From Psococerastis gibbosa (taxonomy: Eukaryota; Arthropoda; Insecta; Psocodea; Psocidae), in contig OZ020486.1 of assembly GCA_963971405.1 (NCBI GenBank), positions 26,683,419 through 26,747,418 on the forward strand: a stretch of DNA of 64,000 bases, written 5' to 3'. Below the pieces are notes generated by a model. That model made no database searches. It saw only the letters and a program-made list of their open reading frames with translations, and was not told the DNA's origin. This document shows positions 50,075 to 62,515 of the stretch, one piece after another. Each line of letters opens with the position of its first letter. Position 1 is the stretch's first letter. The translations under genes and the position numbers were made by a program.

Positions 50075-53000
50075 CTACACTGTGCATTTGTAAATGCACA
50101 TCCCTGAAATTAGGGTATCGACAGCGTCCTTATTATTGTATGAGTCTGATAAATAAATGAGATTGATTGAATCTTGCGTGAATGACTCTAAAACTCCCCA
50201 CTTTTTCAACACTTTGCATGCATTCTTAATGGATTCAGAAGAGCAGCTTTCACCTAAAAAGAAAAAAATGATATTATTGCGCTTGATAAATCAGCACATG
50301 GACAAGCTACAGCGTCGACCCTAACTTTGTTCAATTACATTACTTGATCTACTACTAATACTGAGCGGGTCAAATTGTTTATTACTAACTATTACTTAAC
50401 TTACCGACTGACCCCCGAAGCATGGCCAGAAAATATGTGAAAGAAAGTATGGGACTCGAACCAACAACCTTTCGGGTAAAAGTCAGATCCTGACCAAGTC
50501 CTTATCATTTTGACAATATTTACAAGTACAAGTTTTATTCAACAATATCATAGTGTAACATACAATACCATCGCAAGTGCATACATCTGGTACCTTTGTT
50601 AATTTGGGTACGGTAATCCCATCGACTGTGGACAATGAAGCAGGCAATTGTTTTGTATTACAGAAGGACCTGATTATATTACAATAAATAAAATAGATGA
50701 TAACGCTGCAGACATACCGTATTTGCAGAATCCAGTATCGAAGTGTGTTTTGATTTCTGTTATGACTTCTTTCGCAAAATCTGCGTCTGGCATTTCTTTG
50801 CCAACAAGTCGATGAAGACTCATGACCGTTGCAACATAAGAATCGATGAGTGGCCTCAGAATCATACTACACAGCCTTAATTCAGATAGGTCTTGAGGAT
50901 CATTGCTTAACTGCAGAGAAATTGTTAGAAATTAATAATAATTAATATAAAATCATAGCATTCTCATTCACCATCAACTCATTTTGGTTACATAAACAAT
51001 AAATTGCAATTTCTAAATTTCTTAATTTCATGCATTCCAATCACTTGATGGTGGATAAGTGCATTAATAGGCTATATGTGGATTTTTGAAATCAGAAACG
51101 TTCCCATCAAAGAGAACTAATGTAAGCCTTCTTATATAAAGACACCCAGGGGCGAACACACGATCAACTGCAGGATACTTACACTGTATAAAATATGACG
51201 AATGGGAGCCTCATCGCAGTCACTTAAATCGTCATCATAGTCATCTATATCAGCAAATGTTCTTCTTACAGTATGCTCCTGGAAACATAAAACTTTTAAT
51301 TTAATTCTTCGTACTTAACATAAAACTAATTTAACAGAGACACTGATAATTCAGGGATACAATAGATTACATATAAATTAATGAAGGGATAATCCTGGCA
51401 TTGCCACAAATTGATTTTAATATTACAATGAATGTGTACTGAGGGAGAACGGGCCCATGCTATACGAGTAAAGGGAATTTTACAGTCACCCCTCCATTCA
51501 AAATTAGAGATAGAGAATAGGCTGCAAAATTTAGGGCTGCAGCCCAACCCCCTCCCCCCGCATCTGGTAACGAGCCTGATGGAACGATTGCATACTCTAG
51601 AATGGGCAGGATATGCAATGCATTAGGGCCATGAGTTATCCATAATTTCTTAAAAAAATATTTTTTTGTACAAAACCACATCTTTGTTTGGGAAAGCAAC
51701 CTGTTCGGTCTTGTTACTTTTATTCAGCATTTGATGTTATACCTGAAGCCATAAAGCATCGATAGAAAGGTTCCGCAGAAAAATCATTTTGGTCATTCTT
51801 CATGAAAATTGAGTCATTTTTATTTATTTATTTACCTTCAGAACCGCACTATTAAGGGGCGAGCGATTGCGTTTTGTTTACATTAATAACGACTATAATA
51901 TATGTGAATTTATAGAAAATCGTTGGAGCCGTTTCTGAGAATAACATTTTTAGCCTATTTTTGGAGTTTTTTTTAGGGTGAAAATGGTCCCGGGGTATGA
52001 TTTTTTTGGACCTACATGCCGAATTGCATCTAAATTCACCAAGTAGTTTTCCCACAAATCGACAGACAGACATTTCGTAAAAAACCACTTTTTTGGTTCC
52101 TGGTACATGAAATCGTGCAAATCCGTTGAAATCGCGGAATCGAAAATTTCGACCATCACAAAGCTTTCCTTCTACTAACCTATAAATAGGAAAGCAATAC
52201 ATTAAACATACCGTTGAAGAGAACAATCCCCGGGTCTTCATGTCATCAAGAGTCTTGCTTAACACTGATTCAAGATTCTCACAGGGCTTGCAGAAAACAA
52301 ATTCAAATTGTAGCACTTCGCATAATTTGAGGGAGTGCTCGATGAGATCATTTTCTTTTATATGAAAATCAGATACGGACTCATCTATTTTAGCTTTCGC
52401 CACAGCAAGTGTAGATGTAGCTGTAATGAAATTTAATAATTTTAATCTAAGTCAAATTTTAGATTCGTTCGTTGTACAATCAAATCGAATATGCAGGCAT
52501 TAAATCAATGTAAATAAATTAGTAAGTATTGACTCACCTAAAACTGCCCTCAAAGCATAATGAGGCAGTAGTGCATTGCCATAATAAGACAATTCTATGA
52601 CATTTGGAAGAATGGTGACTGGCGTGATGATTTCATCTAACTCAGACGCTCCTTCTGGACGAAATCTCTTTACCAAACCCGGGCCAAGAAGAGAGATCTG
52701 CATTCAAATATTTTTATCAACAAAATCTGTCAAAGTCAAACCGAAGCAAGAAACGTTTTTTATTTTGGAGAATGCTTTAGCTATCCTACAAATTTATAAA
52801 CTACGTTATGGAAAATACAATTAAGACCAATACGTTGTTGTTGTTCTTTCCAACGCCTGCTTTCAGCATTTATGCTTTAAGAAACCCTGTCAGCCTGGCG
52901 GGGGGAGTGAGCCTGTTTGTTAACTTCAGGCACCCTAAGGGCAGACTCTTTCACCTCGGGGGAAAGGGGAGTTGACTGACAGGGTGGACCTCCTGATTAT

Positions 53001-56000
53001 ACTGGATTCCGAACCACTTGAGGAACAAAATACGTTAATGCGTGGTTCAACAAGATATTAATTACCAGTCATATGAAAAGAAGAACATCCTCGTTGAAAA
53101 ACCTGAGGCAGCGGTTTGGCAAGAGCGCGACTTCCCCTTTCAGAGCAGCAGCCTCCAATGCCCAAATTGCCATGATGATCGCCAGTCTTCGTTAGAAGAG
53201 GCATTTACAGAAGACGATATAAAAAAATAAACTTACAGCTGAATTTGTGATGTCAACTGATTCACCACTGAATCCTAGCTCTCTGTCGGCAGCATAGAGG
53301 TCTTTCCTTAACTTTTCATATAAATCAATTAAGACTCCAAGCTTCACGCCCGATCGCGCTTTATTGAGCAATAGAAATGCCATCAAATTAGTTGACATAA
53401 GTGGACTACGGGAAGAACAATCTGAAAAATAAAAAAATAAAAATGATATGAAGCACATAAGAAATCCAATCACAAGTATGATTAGTTTGTCTAGCTTTTA
53501 GCTTGAATGTAGAAACCATAGGTCACCATATGGATCCAATCTACTATACAATGCATCAAATAAGCTACTCAAACACAGTAGACAATAAATACAGTTGCTG
53601 TCGGATTAACATACAGTGTATTCCTGAAAATATCATACCTCCGGCATTTAAGAGTGTACAAAGTAACAGCAAAGGCTTTCACGGCCGGAGCCGAATGAAG
53701 CACCAGTAGAGTCCGGGCTGATGGGCCGTGGTCGAAATGAACTTACAAACTTTTCGTCAACATCTTCAGTGGAACTGTGTAGACTTCTAAGATTGTATCT
53801 CGGAGGCTCAGCAGCGACTGTGAGCCTCTGAGCCGCTGCTGAGCCTCCGAGATACAATCTTGGAAGTCTACGCAGTTCCACTGAAGATATCGACCGCAGA
53901 TGTTGACGAAACGTTTGGAAGTTCATTTCGACCACGGCCCATCAGCCCGGATTCTACTGGTTCTTCATAAGAGTGTACAGCCCGTAGGAAATCGGCAGCC
54001 CGAAATTTAATACTTTTTATTTTTTATTTAATTAACTAAGCATGTTATAAAAGATTTGGCTCATCAAAGTTGTAGAAGACTACTTCTTTCATCATATTAT
54101 AGAGATATTTTTAATTTTCGAAATTGTAGTTTTTACATAAACATGCAAATATTTTATTAACAATAACTTTTCACGTATAATCGATTTTCTAAAAAAAACT
54201 ACAATTTTAAAAACTAAAAATACCTTATAATATGATGCATGAAGTAGTCTTCTACAACTTTGATGAGCCAAATCTTCAATAACATGCTTAGTTAATTAAA
54301 TAAAAAATAAAAAGTATTAAAGTTCGGGCTGCCACTTTCCTAAGGGCTGTACGCTCTTAAATAGAAATAAAAAGAACCATTTGTATTGGTAATATTGCAC
54401 AGAATTGAAATTGTATTATAAATACTAAGCATACGGAAGTACAGTATTACTACTGACTTGGTCAGAAACTAATACTATTAATGAACATGTGCTAATCGGC
54501 GGTAAGATTAAAACATGTAGCTTTGTAGGGTAAGAGAAGGGTAAATACCGTAGACAATATGTGTAGCGATATGCTCGACCAGTTGCCGTTGGTCTTCACT
54601 CACGACGTCTGTGCCATGAATAGAAGCCAGCGAAGCCGATGAGGGAATGCCATTCTTACTTCGTACACCAAACCCTGTAGAGAAGGTTAGCGCATGGTCC
54701 AGCGAAGGTGGAGGACTGTTCATTGAGCTTTGGAATGAAGTAACCAGCTCCTAAAAAGAGAGAGACGACAAACATACCAATTACAACTTAGAAGGGGGAA
54801 AGTCTTATTAGTGTAAAAATCAAATATGTAATGAAATATTTGTATCAATCGTAGAGTTGTCAAAAATATCAGAACAGAAGAAAATTTTCTGACCATTTTG
54901 ATATAGGATTTGTTCATATTTCTAACACAGATTGGCCATAATTATTGAATTTAATTTGTACAAAAAACAAATAATGAGGTACCGAGAAAGGAGTTCAAGA
55001 ACTGTTGCCAATCGGTGTTAGCGAAGGCCATATGCCATAATTATATCGATTAAATGAGGAGCAATAATTTCTGCTAATTTCTTGGATATTTTTGACGGCT
55101 CTACGATCTACAATTCCTGTGAAATACGACTTTGTACAAAAAACGCGTAGTGGGGGTACTCCGATTTGCTCTAAACACACATAGGCGATTATGATTATCC
55201 TTACTGTTAACATGAAACGCTTAACGCATTTTCATTCCTTAGATGCCAATGTCTGAAAATTCCCTGCGGCTATTAGTTTTTACACGTTAGGCATCAGAAA
55301 ACTTGTAAGGCTGGTTCTACAATTGAAAGGTTTCAGGCGGAATAATAAGATTCTGTAAAATATTACATATAGTACTGTATGGTACCGTGCCTCAAGTCAA
55401 CAAACCGCAAGAAATCGAAAATAGACACCTAAATGTAGTAATTATAGTAGCTGCGAATATTGTTTCTCTCATACATAGTAGGGTCGGGACATGTAGCATA
55501 GTGTAACGGACTCTGACTTTCACCCAAAAGATTGTTGGTTCGAGTCCCACACTGGCTACATTTTCTGGCCATGCTTCGGAGGGCATGTAAAGCAGGCGGT
55601 CCCGGGCCTTCCTAGTTGAGTGTAAGAGAGGGCTTTATAGCCCTAACTCCGCTAAGTTGGCTTAGTAATAGAAACAATAAAAAGTTCTTATTTATTTATT
55701 TTATTTTTAGGGTACTTTAGGAGACAAAAATTTCAACTAACACAAAACTTGAGCAAGGAAACCCAACGTACCCTCAATGAGTAAGGTTTGAGAAAGTCTA
55801 CACGAGCAGAGCCATGATTGGAATTCATTGTGGTCCAAATTGCCGAAATCGCTGACATGAATGATTCCTTCTGCTTGGGCTGTCCAAGCAGCTCGCAAAT
55901 AAAGTTTCCATCGACAATTTTATCATAATTGGCTGATACAGGAACGAGCAGAGCATCTTCGATTGATCCCTCCATATAAGCGTCCAGTATTACACTTAAC

Positions 56001-59000
56001 AGGCCAACTGAAAATGATGTGACAATAAATCAACGGTAAATCTATTTAGTACCAAAACACAAAATAGTACGAGGTATTAGCTGTAGCTGTAACCTCCTAC
56101 AGTATTGTATGATTATAACTTTGCTGAGGGTACGGTACGGTACGTTATAGGGAAGATGATTACGCCAATTTGAGAATGTATAACGAACTTTATTGAAGAA
56201 AAGAAGCCTTTGTATGTAGTACTTTATAGACGAGTAAAACAAACTTATAGACAAAAGCTCCGTTTTGAAACAAGCAGAAAAAATTTCAAAAGAACCTCAA
56301 TTACCTTTTGGCAAGCAAGGTTTGCCGGTCCTAGTCCTACCACCCTCAATGTAGAACTTGAGATTGTGCCCAGCCTTTAGACACTGGACGATATAAGTCT
56401 GAAGAGCTGCCCTGTAAATCACGTCTTTTGACCCAGTACAAGGTTCAATTCGTCGTTTTATGTAAAATGCACCAAGTGTTTTGAGCATAGGCCTACAAAT
56501 GAAAATAAAAACTTTAAGTTAGCCAACCAACTAGTCACAAGTAGGCAGATGGATTTATGTTATCTCATTATTGACGCGAGAAAGACATTAAAAGAACAAG
56601 TGAAAGTGAAATACTTTAGACAGACAGACAGACAGACGTGATGTGAAAATTAAATAAATAAAGTTGATATCAACAATAATACTTGTTTTTAAATACATAC
56701 GAATACTGCATCAACTTTAACTCTTAACACAATATTTTGTTCAAAAGATAAGCCTATTTTTACGCATTCACCAATTTTAAATGTTTAGTCTTTGATCCAA
56801 TTTCTCATTTACGATCTCAATTTATCATGCATGTAAATGTAGGCCTATTATATTGTAGAATAACATCGGAATAAGGCCAAATTGACCACATGTAGCAAAA
56901 AAATCCTGAAAATGCAGGAAGTCTGGTTACTTACCCGAAAATTGGAATATTTAGGTTGATGCCAGCAGCTGTAAGGGGCGTCCTGACACCACTGTTATAC
57001 AGGATATAAACTAATAATATATAGTCCATGTGACTTCTGTGGAGAGGCAAAAATATAAGAGGAAGCTTCGTTTTATCCGCCTGTTTCAGCATTTCCATTT
57101 GAGACGGATGAATGATAACTGAAGTCATAAAGCGCCTCATGACCGCATGCACAAGATACGAAACTATCCTGTAACAATCGCAACATTGTATACATTATAT
57201 GGCTGGAGACAGGTAAATCTAGTAGCAGTGAGATATGACAAGTCTGCATATTATGCAAAGTAGAGTCGGTCCCTTACCCTGTCTAGGCATGCATCTTTAA
57301 TTTTTTTTCTTTTATAATGATTATTCGCATACAAAAAATTCAATGAATATACCCTCTCCTGCCGCCTTTGTAGGTAGTACCTGTGTTGAGTTACGACAGG
57401 TTTCCGATCGCCTGGTGTGTAGCGGCTTGCACAAGTACGAACAAGCTAATACTATGCCATCGAAGGCCATACATTTTACAGTGACAGTGTGCACTCAGCA
57501 TATTACATATTACTGTATAACTTTTGAAATGTAATTATGGGGACGCCACACTCACAATAACTTGTCTTAAAATGCTCTTGCGTAATATACGGCAAGCGCT
57601 CAATGCTAGGTCCATAATTCTAAGGAGTATTTGAATGAAATGCTCAACAGGAGTAATTGACAGCAGCTTTTTTAACAGTTTAACAAATAATATAGATTTT
57701 ATATTAAATCCATATAAAAACCATAATTTATGCATATGTAACGAGTAATAATGAGCTTGGGCCAAGTTCAAGTTTCAACTTTTTCTACCTGATCTTAAAC
57801 AATAGACGTTTATCGTAAAAACAATTACATAAGTGACAGGTTAGACATTGCCGCATGCATGTCAGTGACGATCTGCTTGGCTTTCTGGGCCTGTGATAGA
57901 AGGATTTTCTTATAAGTTTCCTGTGTATGTTCTCCCTCCGGGGCTTCGCTGAGTATGTTTGTAGTTGATTCAGCAATGGCATCTTGCACTCGCTCGTCCG
58001 TCAAGACCTTAAAGATCAGATTTAATTAGAGAACACGTTAGTGAAATGAAATGAAAAAATGAATGAAATGAGAAACGGCTTTATATTAGGCGAGCTTTAG
58101 CCCCGAAGGCGGGGTTTCCACATACGTCAATGGTCAATAAGAAATATGAAATTGACGTTTTAGCAGACATTAAAGACATACTAAAAATTCTGCTACCACG
58201 TCAAAACCATATTTCTCATTGACCATTGACCAGGGGCGGGCACAAAGGGGGGGGGGGGTCATAGGGGTCAAGACTCCCCCCCCCCAAAAGTTTATTGGTA
58301 ATTGAAAAAAAATACACATAACATCTTATTCAGAATTTTATAAAGTTCTGGTTCTGGCAGCCCTGGTGATGACCTCCCCCCCCCCCAAAAAAAAAACTAT
58401 CGCTGTGCCCGCCTCTGCCATTGACGTATGTGGAAACCCCGCCGAAGGGCTACTCTACCAGCTAACCTATCAGTTAGTGGACAAGCGTACCACTGGCAGA
58501 TGATGGCAATAGTCCATAGGAAAACATATTGTATAATACTGGCCAAGATTTCAAAATATTTTCTAAAGAAAAAATGAATTTAACGAATCTAATTAAGTCC
58601 TCCTTCCGCAGCCCCCAAAGATATGAACATGACCTGATGAAAAATTCACAAAAATAAAAGCTTTCACAGTTAGATGAAGAAGTTGAATCCGGGATGACGA
58701 AATGGCGATCTGAAAGCGTACTTCCACACGTTTCGTCAACATCTGCGATCGACACTGTTGCACTGTGTAGACTGTAGATTGTATATCAGCAGCAAATGTT
58801 TTACTACTTTATCAAATAACTCCGGCCGTGAAAATCTTTTTAATTTCATATGCATATTCGCAGTTAATTTACTTTTTCTCACCTGAGATAGTATTACTTT
58901 AAAGAAACCCGATAAAGTGCATTAAATAGATTTCATAGAACAGTCATAAATCAGTGAGGTGAATGCACGAGCTGCTTTTTGCGAAAGATTGAATTTCTTG

Positions 59001-61901
59001 TTAATGTTTCATCTGACTACTTTCATCTTTGCTGTGGAACGAGGAATCTGATTTGGTCAAATAAAATTCCGCTTTGAAAGTTGGATATTTAATATGTATA
59101 TATATATAAGAGAATATTCATACATAACACTTTTGTCCTGAAAACGTTATGATTATTTGGTACTTATTTTAATTAGGCTCCTAGAAGTGAATAGAGTGAA
59201 TATGAATGCAACAAATGATTTTAACAATGAAATTGTCGGAAAAATGAATGCTTACCGTTTCAAAGACACATGAAAAATGGTAGTTAGTGATTTTTCGGAG
59301 GTGGTGGAAAAACACAGCAAAGGTTCTCACAATAACATTGTTAGAGCTGTCCTCTTCAACTGGCAATAAATCTATCATATCCTCCTCACGTGAAGCAGCC
59401 ACTTTGAAGGCTTGCTGCAAGGAAAATAAAACTTTTTCAGTTACAATTATAACTGCAAGGCGATAGCAAGGAAACGACCATGTCTAAATTTCAGAAAATA
59501 ATCCTACAGGTACCTGGTAAATACAACACTATGGACAGTATAAGGGTTTTTAGACATTAGCCACCAGTAGTGAGTAGTCTACCAGACGCAGTGTAATTTA
59601 TTTATAATGTACATTTTTTATATAAAATCAACTGAATACTGTGAAACCAACTGAATACTGTGAAACCAACTGTGTTTAGTTGTTTGGTTAAGTTTAATTA
59701 TAACAAGTATCGTTATTGAGGAAGGGCGTTCAAGCACACTCCTTTATCAATACCACTAGAAATTAATTTACAACTGCAAACGTATGATTCCCAAAACTTC
59801 ATTTATACTTTAAGGCAAGCTATCAAAAGCGCTTTCTTCAATCAGCTCTCGACTTGGCAGCTAGCTTAGTATCAAAAGACTAAGTCAAACACACAGAAAA
59901 CCATACAAAATCACTACCGGTACTACGTAGTATTCGGGGAAATATCTGAAACGTCCTAATTTGATACTAAAATATGTAACAGGCTAATTAAAAATAATCT
60001 ATGACCTGCCCCACCTCAACTCTTATCAATTGAAGACTATATAGAAACAAAGATAACAATAAATAAGTCAAATGAACACTATCAGACAGAAAATACTAAT
60101 TTGGGTGGGCTTGAGGAAAGTTTTGCCTTCAGCTTAATAAGCTATCGGGGTCAGTGACGTTGCAAACAAATAGAACAGTAATGATAGTAAATCACTTTTC
60201 AAGTGGACTGAGTCTAGATCTATTTTACTTACAACTGAATTATTACAGGAACTGCGACATAGTTCATTATTTGCTTGGTATGATCTACGACCTGACAGAG
60301 TAAATCCCGTCCTTGCACCACTAAACACTAACTCGGGTAATAAAGTGTCATACATAGTCGGTATTAAGCACAAGTGGTGTATTTGTCTTGGTCATTACTC
60401 ATTATAATGACTATAATGATTATAATGACTGAATATTAATGAATAATAAATATAAAGAAAACGCCAGAAAAATATAACGAAAGATTGCACTTTCGGGCAC
60501 ACAACAACGTGACTGAACGCGCGTGAGTATTACAGGAGATGTTATAAATAGACCCCAAGAGGCCAAAATTTCGTAAAAAGAAATAGGATATTTCTAACTC
60601 ATTAAAATTATCCGACGCTCATTGATACTTTCTCTCGCGGTCTTTTTACATTTTTAGCCACTTTCGGACGGAAACTAGGCTTACTTGATTAGAATTTGGA
60701 GTGTCGATGCATCACTTTAACCTTATAATAATAGAAGGAATATTATCAGCGTTAATTTTAAAAGTCTATTAGATTTTTCTTATAATCCCAAATAAATAAT
60801 AACATTTTTTGAATGGTTTAATTGATAAATAGGAAATAGAAAGTACCGGTTCTATAAAAATGCACTGATTGAACACACTTCAACCAAACTTTTTTTTTTA
60901 AATTAATCGCACACAAGCAATTTAATTTAAGGAGAAGTAACATGTGTTGAGTTACAAAAGGTCTCTTATTGCATGCTGCTTTGTAGAGATTCACACAAGT
61001 ACGAGCAAGCTACCAACTATGCCAACTTACTCATACAGTAGAAGAAACCATAAAAATTAGTACCAGAGATAGTAAATACTTGTCATGGCAGTCAATGTTC
61101 GTTAAAGGACAAATTTTTGTGGCAGATTTCATATTAAGACACCACCCCACCAGCACTTGGAAAGTATCCGTAAGGTGTACTAGACGACACAGCCATTAAC
61201 CAATGCATAGCAGTGCCGAGCAGTATTCCACACCAAGACTTTTAAAATTATGCTGGGAACCGCAGGAAAAAAACTACATTCCCGCCAGTTTTATTTAACA
61301 ATTAACTAACATTTGCCTACTAAACTTACCTGCCCATTAGGGGCGCATGAGTTACAAGTAGAATCACCGGCGAATACTTTTTGTCTTGAAGGGAAACCTG
61401 ACCAAGGTTTTTCTTTGCTTCTAAAAAGGGCTTTATCCATCACCTACAATGAAAAAAGCTGTAGGAAAGGATAATTGGATACTGGGCGGCACCGCTGTCT
61501 AGCAATGCATAGCGGTGCCGAGCAGTGTTATTCACTGGGACTTTCCAAAGAATGTTGGGAACGGCCGTTGGTGACAATAAACATGCAAAAGCTTAAATTA
61601 AGGGGTTTAAAAGGTCTCGGCCAAAATGACAAGTTCTGGACTTACTCGTTGGGACTCAATCCATCTACAGCCCCTGGTCACTGGAGTAGAACCATCCTGG
61701 GAACTTAAGTATTTTAAAAAGGATAAAGGTACTTACATGAGCAGATGTTATGCGGGTTTCCATTTTTTTTGATTCCCTCTCATTGCGTTTTCTTGCAACC
61801 TCCTTGAGAATGTACGGCGAAAGAGGAGTGTGCTCGGCTTGGTGGTTGCCTTGCCAAGGGTGGTACATGGCCTGAACCCTGGTTGACAATACGTCCACCA
61901 T
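50075..61901 (-). CDS. GPAM: Mitochondrial glycerol-3-phosphate acyltransferase (GPAT1 type)
   Basis: First step of glycerolipid synthesis: acyl-CoA plus glycerol-3-phosphate gives lysophosphatidate, at the mitochondrial outer membrane. Fifteen coding exons on the minus strand: 61901-61737, 61443-61330, 60331-60233, 59414-59256, 58007-57829, 57168-56935, 56492-56305, 56007-55772, 54750-54549, 53421-53237, 52697-52538, 52420-52212, 51278-51183, 50910-50718, 50253-50075. Phases agree throughout, giving 865 residues (human 828). Acyltransferase block I HxxxxD is His282-Asp287 ([10 protein letters not shown]), block II is LGAFYIKRR, block III is [12 protein letters not shown], block IV is [15 protein letters not shown]. 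Other human-like stretches are [31 protein letters not shown] and [19 protein letters not shown]. The C-terminal third is the regulatory part. ATG 61901 lies in an exon with an acceptor at 61912, so an upstream non-coding exon is likely. Exon 60331-60233 has the weakest support. Fly orthologue is minotaur. Confidence 0.93.
50404..50505 (-). repeat. tRNA-derived SINE fragment, copy 2
   Basis: On the minus strand it carries the B box GGTTCGAGTCC (50452-50462) and the shared TTTTCTGGCCATGCTTCGG. Diverged copy of 55475-55705, in a GPAM intron. Confidence 0.7.
51436..52193. repeat. Dispersed repeat R1, copy in GPAM intron
   Basis: Collinear with 7440-8402 including ATCGATAGAAAGGTTCCGCA and the 3' end CCTATAAATAGGAAAGC. 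It ends only 19 bases before the GPAM exon 12 donor side (52212). Confidence 0.75.
52820..53035. repeat. Unclassified repeat-like block
   Basis: GC-richer than its surroundings (CTGTCAGCCTGGCGGGG, TTTCACCTCGGGGGAAAGG), with TGTCAG / CTGACA inverted bits. In a GPAM intron. Possibly a SINE or old element; not recognised. Confidence 0.35.
53675..53968. repeat. Long palindromic MITE, GGCTTTCACGGCCGGA family
   Basis: Starts AAGGCTTTCACGGCCGGAG. The arms around GAGATACAATCTTGGAAGTC pair with TTCTAAGATTGTATCTC through a loop at the SINE-free centre (53815-53825). Outer arms pair GGGCTGATGGGCCGTGGTCG with its complement. Relatives at 22798-22875 and 58655-58840. It directly abuts the MITE at 53971. 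Confidence 0.8.
53971..54356. repeat. Palindromic MITE, full copy (GAGTGTACAGCCCGTA ends)
   Basis: Terminal GAGTGTACAGCCCGTA at the left and TAAGGGCTGTACGCTC at the right, with long AT-rich complementary arms (TATTTAATTAACTAAGCATG). Longest copy of the family in the window. In a GPAM intron. Confidence 0.85.
55475..55705 (+). repeat. tRNA-derived SINE
   Basis: An internal RNA polymerase III promoter is visible: A-box-like TAGCATAGTGTAACGG (from 55494) and a B box GGTTCGAGTCC (55537-55547), exactly matching the consensus. A non-tRNA body follows (TGGCCATGCTTCGGAGGGC, GCTTTATAGCCCTAACTCC) and an AT-rich TTATTTATTTATTTT-like tail. The cloverleaf is degenerate, so it is a SINE and not a tRNA gene. 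In a GPAM intron; second copy at 50404-50505. Confidence 0.8.
57378..57480. repeat. Dispersed repeat, copy 1 of 2
   Basis: TGTGTTGAGTTACGACAGGT and GCACAAGTACGAACAAGCTA recur diverged at 60948-61040 (TGTGTTGAGTTACAAAAGGT, CACAAGTACGAGCAAGCTA). Nature unknown; both in GPAM introns. Confidence 0.5.
58105..58447. repeat. Palindromic MITE carrying a nested hAT-like insertion
   Basis: Arms GGCGGGGTTTCCACATACGT and complement GTATGTGGAAACCCCGCC bracket the element. The right arm is split by the insertion at 58231-58417. The inner arms (ACCACGTCAAAACCATATTT) pair with AAATATGAAATTGACGTTTT. Resembles the 5265/37259 family in its CGTCAAT core but has different ends. Confidence 0.75.
58231..58417. mobile_element. 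hAT-like MITE nested in a palindromic MITE
   Basis: 187 bases with ends CAGGGGCGGGCAC and GTGCCCGCCTCTG (one mismatch). Flanked by a perfect 8-base duplication CCATTGAC (58223-58230, 58418-58425). The interior has long G, C and A runs. Removing it restores the host palindrome, which confirms the insertion. Confidence 0.88.
58655..58840. repeat. Decayed copy of the GGCTTTCACGGCCGGA repeat
   Basis: AAAGCTTTCACAGTTAG at the left, ACGTTTCGTCAACATCTGCG inside, and CTCCGGCCGTGAAAATC at the right. The arms are partly lost. Confidence 0.6.
59415..60232. other. GPAM intron, nothing recognised
   Basis: Contains a short tandem duplication of AACTGAATACTGTGAAACC near 59630-59665. No exon or classified repeat. 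Confidence 0.5.
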
Positions 61902-62430
61902 TTTGAGAATTCTAAAATAAACAGAAATGAAGAATGTACTGTGATAACGTGAAAACAACTCTGAGAAGTACTTTAATTTATATATAACTGAAGCCCCCCA
62001 GCCCTAGTATGCCGGCATGTTCGCTAGATATTCCAAAATGTTGGAATTCCTAAACACCGCCAATAGCCGTCAACGACCTATAGTCTTTCAGTATCTCCCA
62101 TCCACTATGCAATTTAGTGTGCGGCATACCAAGGTCTGCAAACTAAATTCGACAGTGTCTGGGGGGCTTTTGGCCCCCTCCCTGCCATAATTATTAGCAG
62201 ACCGAACCAGAGGGTTGTGGCCTTGACCGTTGAGCGTTGAATACATAGAAATATAATAGAACTGGAGCGGCGGGAGTCATAATATGCCTTACGAGGCACC
62301 CGTTAACCATAAGCCAACTATAAGAGATAAGTACCAATGCAAAAAATATCAGTCTTACACATTGCAGCATAGCAAAGCGGATACCATGACTCGGTCAAAA
62401 ACTCTGTAGTTTAGTAGCTAGCTTGTGCAG
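61902..62430. other. GPAM 5' untranslated exon part and upstream sequence
   Basis: An acceptor at 61912-61913 implies 10 untranslated bases in this exon and a further upstream exon. That exon was not located. No other gene seen. Confidence 0.45.
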
Positions 62431-62439
62431 GCTATTTCC

Positions 62440-62515
62440 CCGCCGAATTGCGTACTTATCTTGTGCAGGCTACACTAGCAGCCATATTGATAACGGTCTC
62501 CAGCCACGGGATCGT
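62440..62515. repeat. Dispersed repeat with ATGGCGGC-like core, copy 2
   Basis: Reverse complement of 13640-13715 with a few changes (GAATTGCGTACTTATCTTG, AGCCATATTGATAACGGT). A second partial motif, CTTGTGCAGGCTA, is repeated at 62424 and 62460. Confidence 0.65.

Noticed and set aside
55494..55565. tRNA gene candidate
   Set aside because: A and B boxes are present but the cloverleaf stems do not pair well, and the sequence continues into a SINE body with a second diverged copy.
61475..61708. 77-codon plus-strand frame
   Set aside because: No similarity recognised. It overlaps a short diverged duplication (compare 61190-61260) between two GPAM exons on the other strand.
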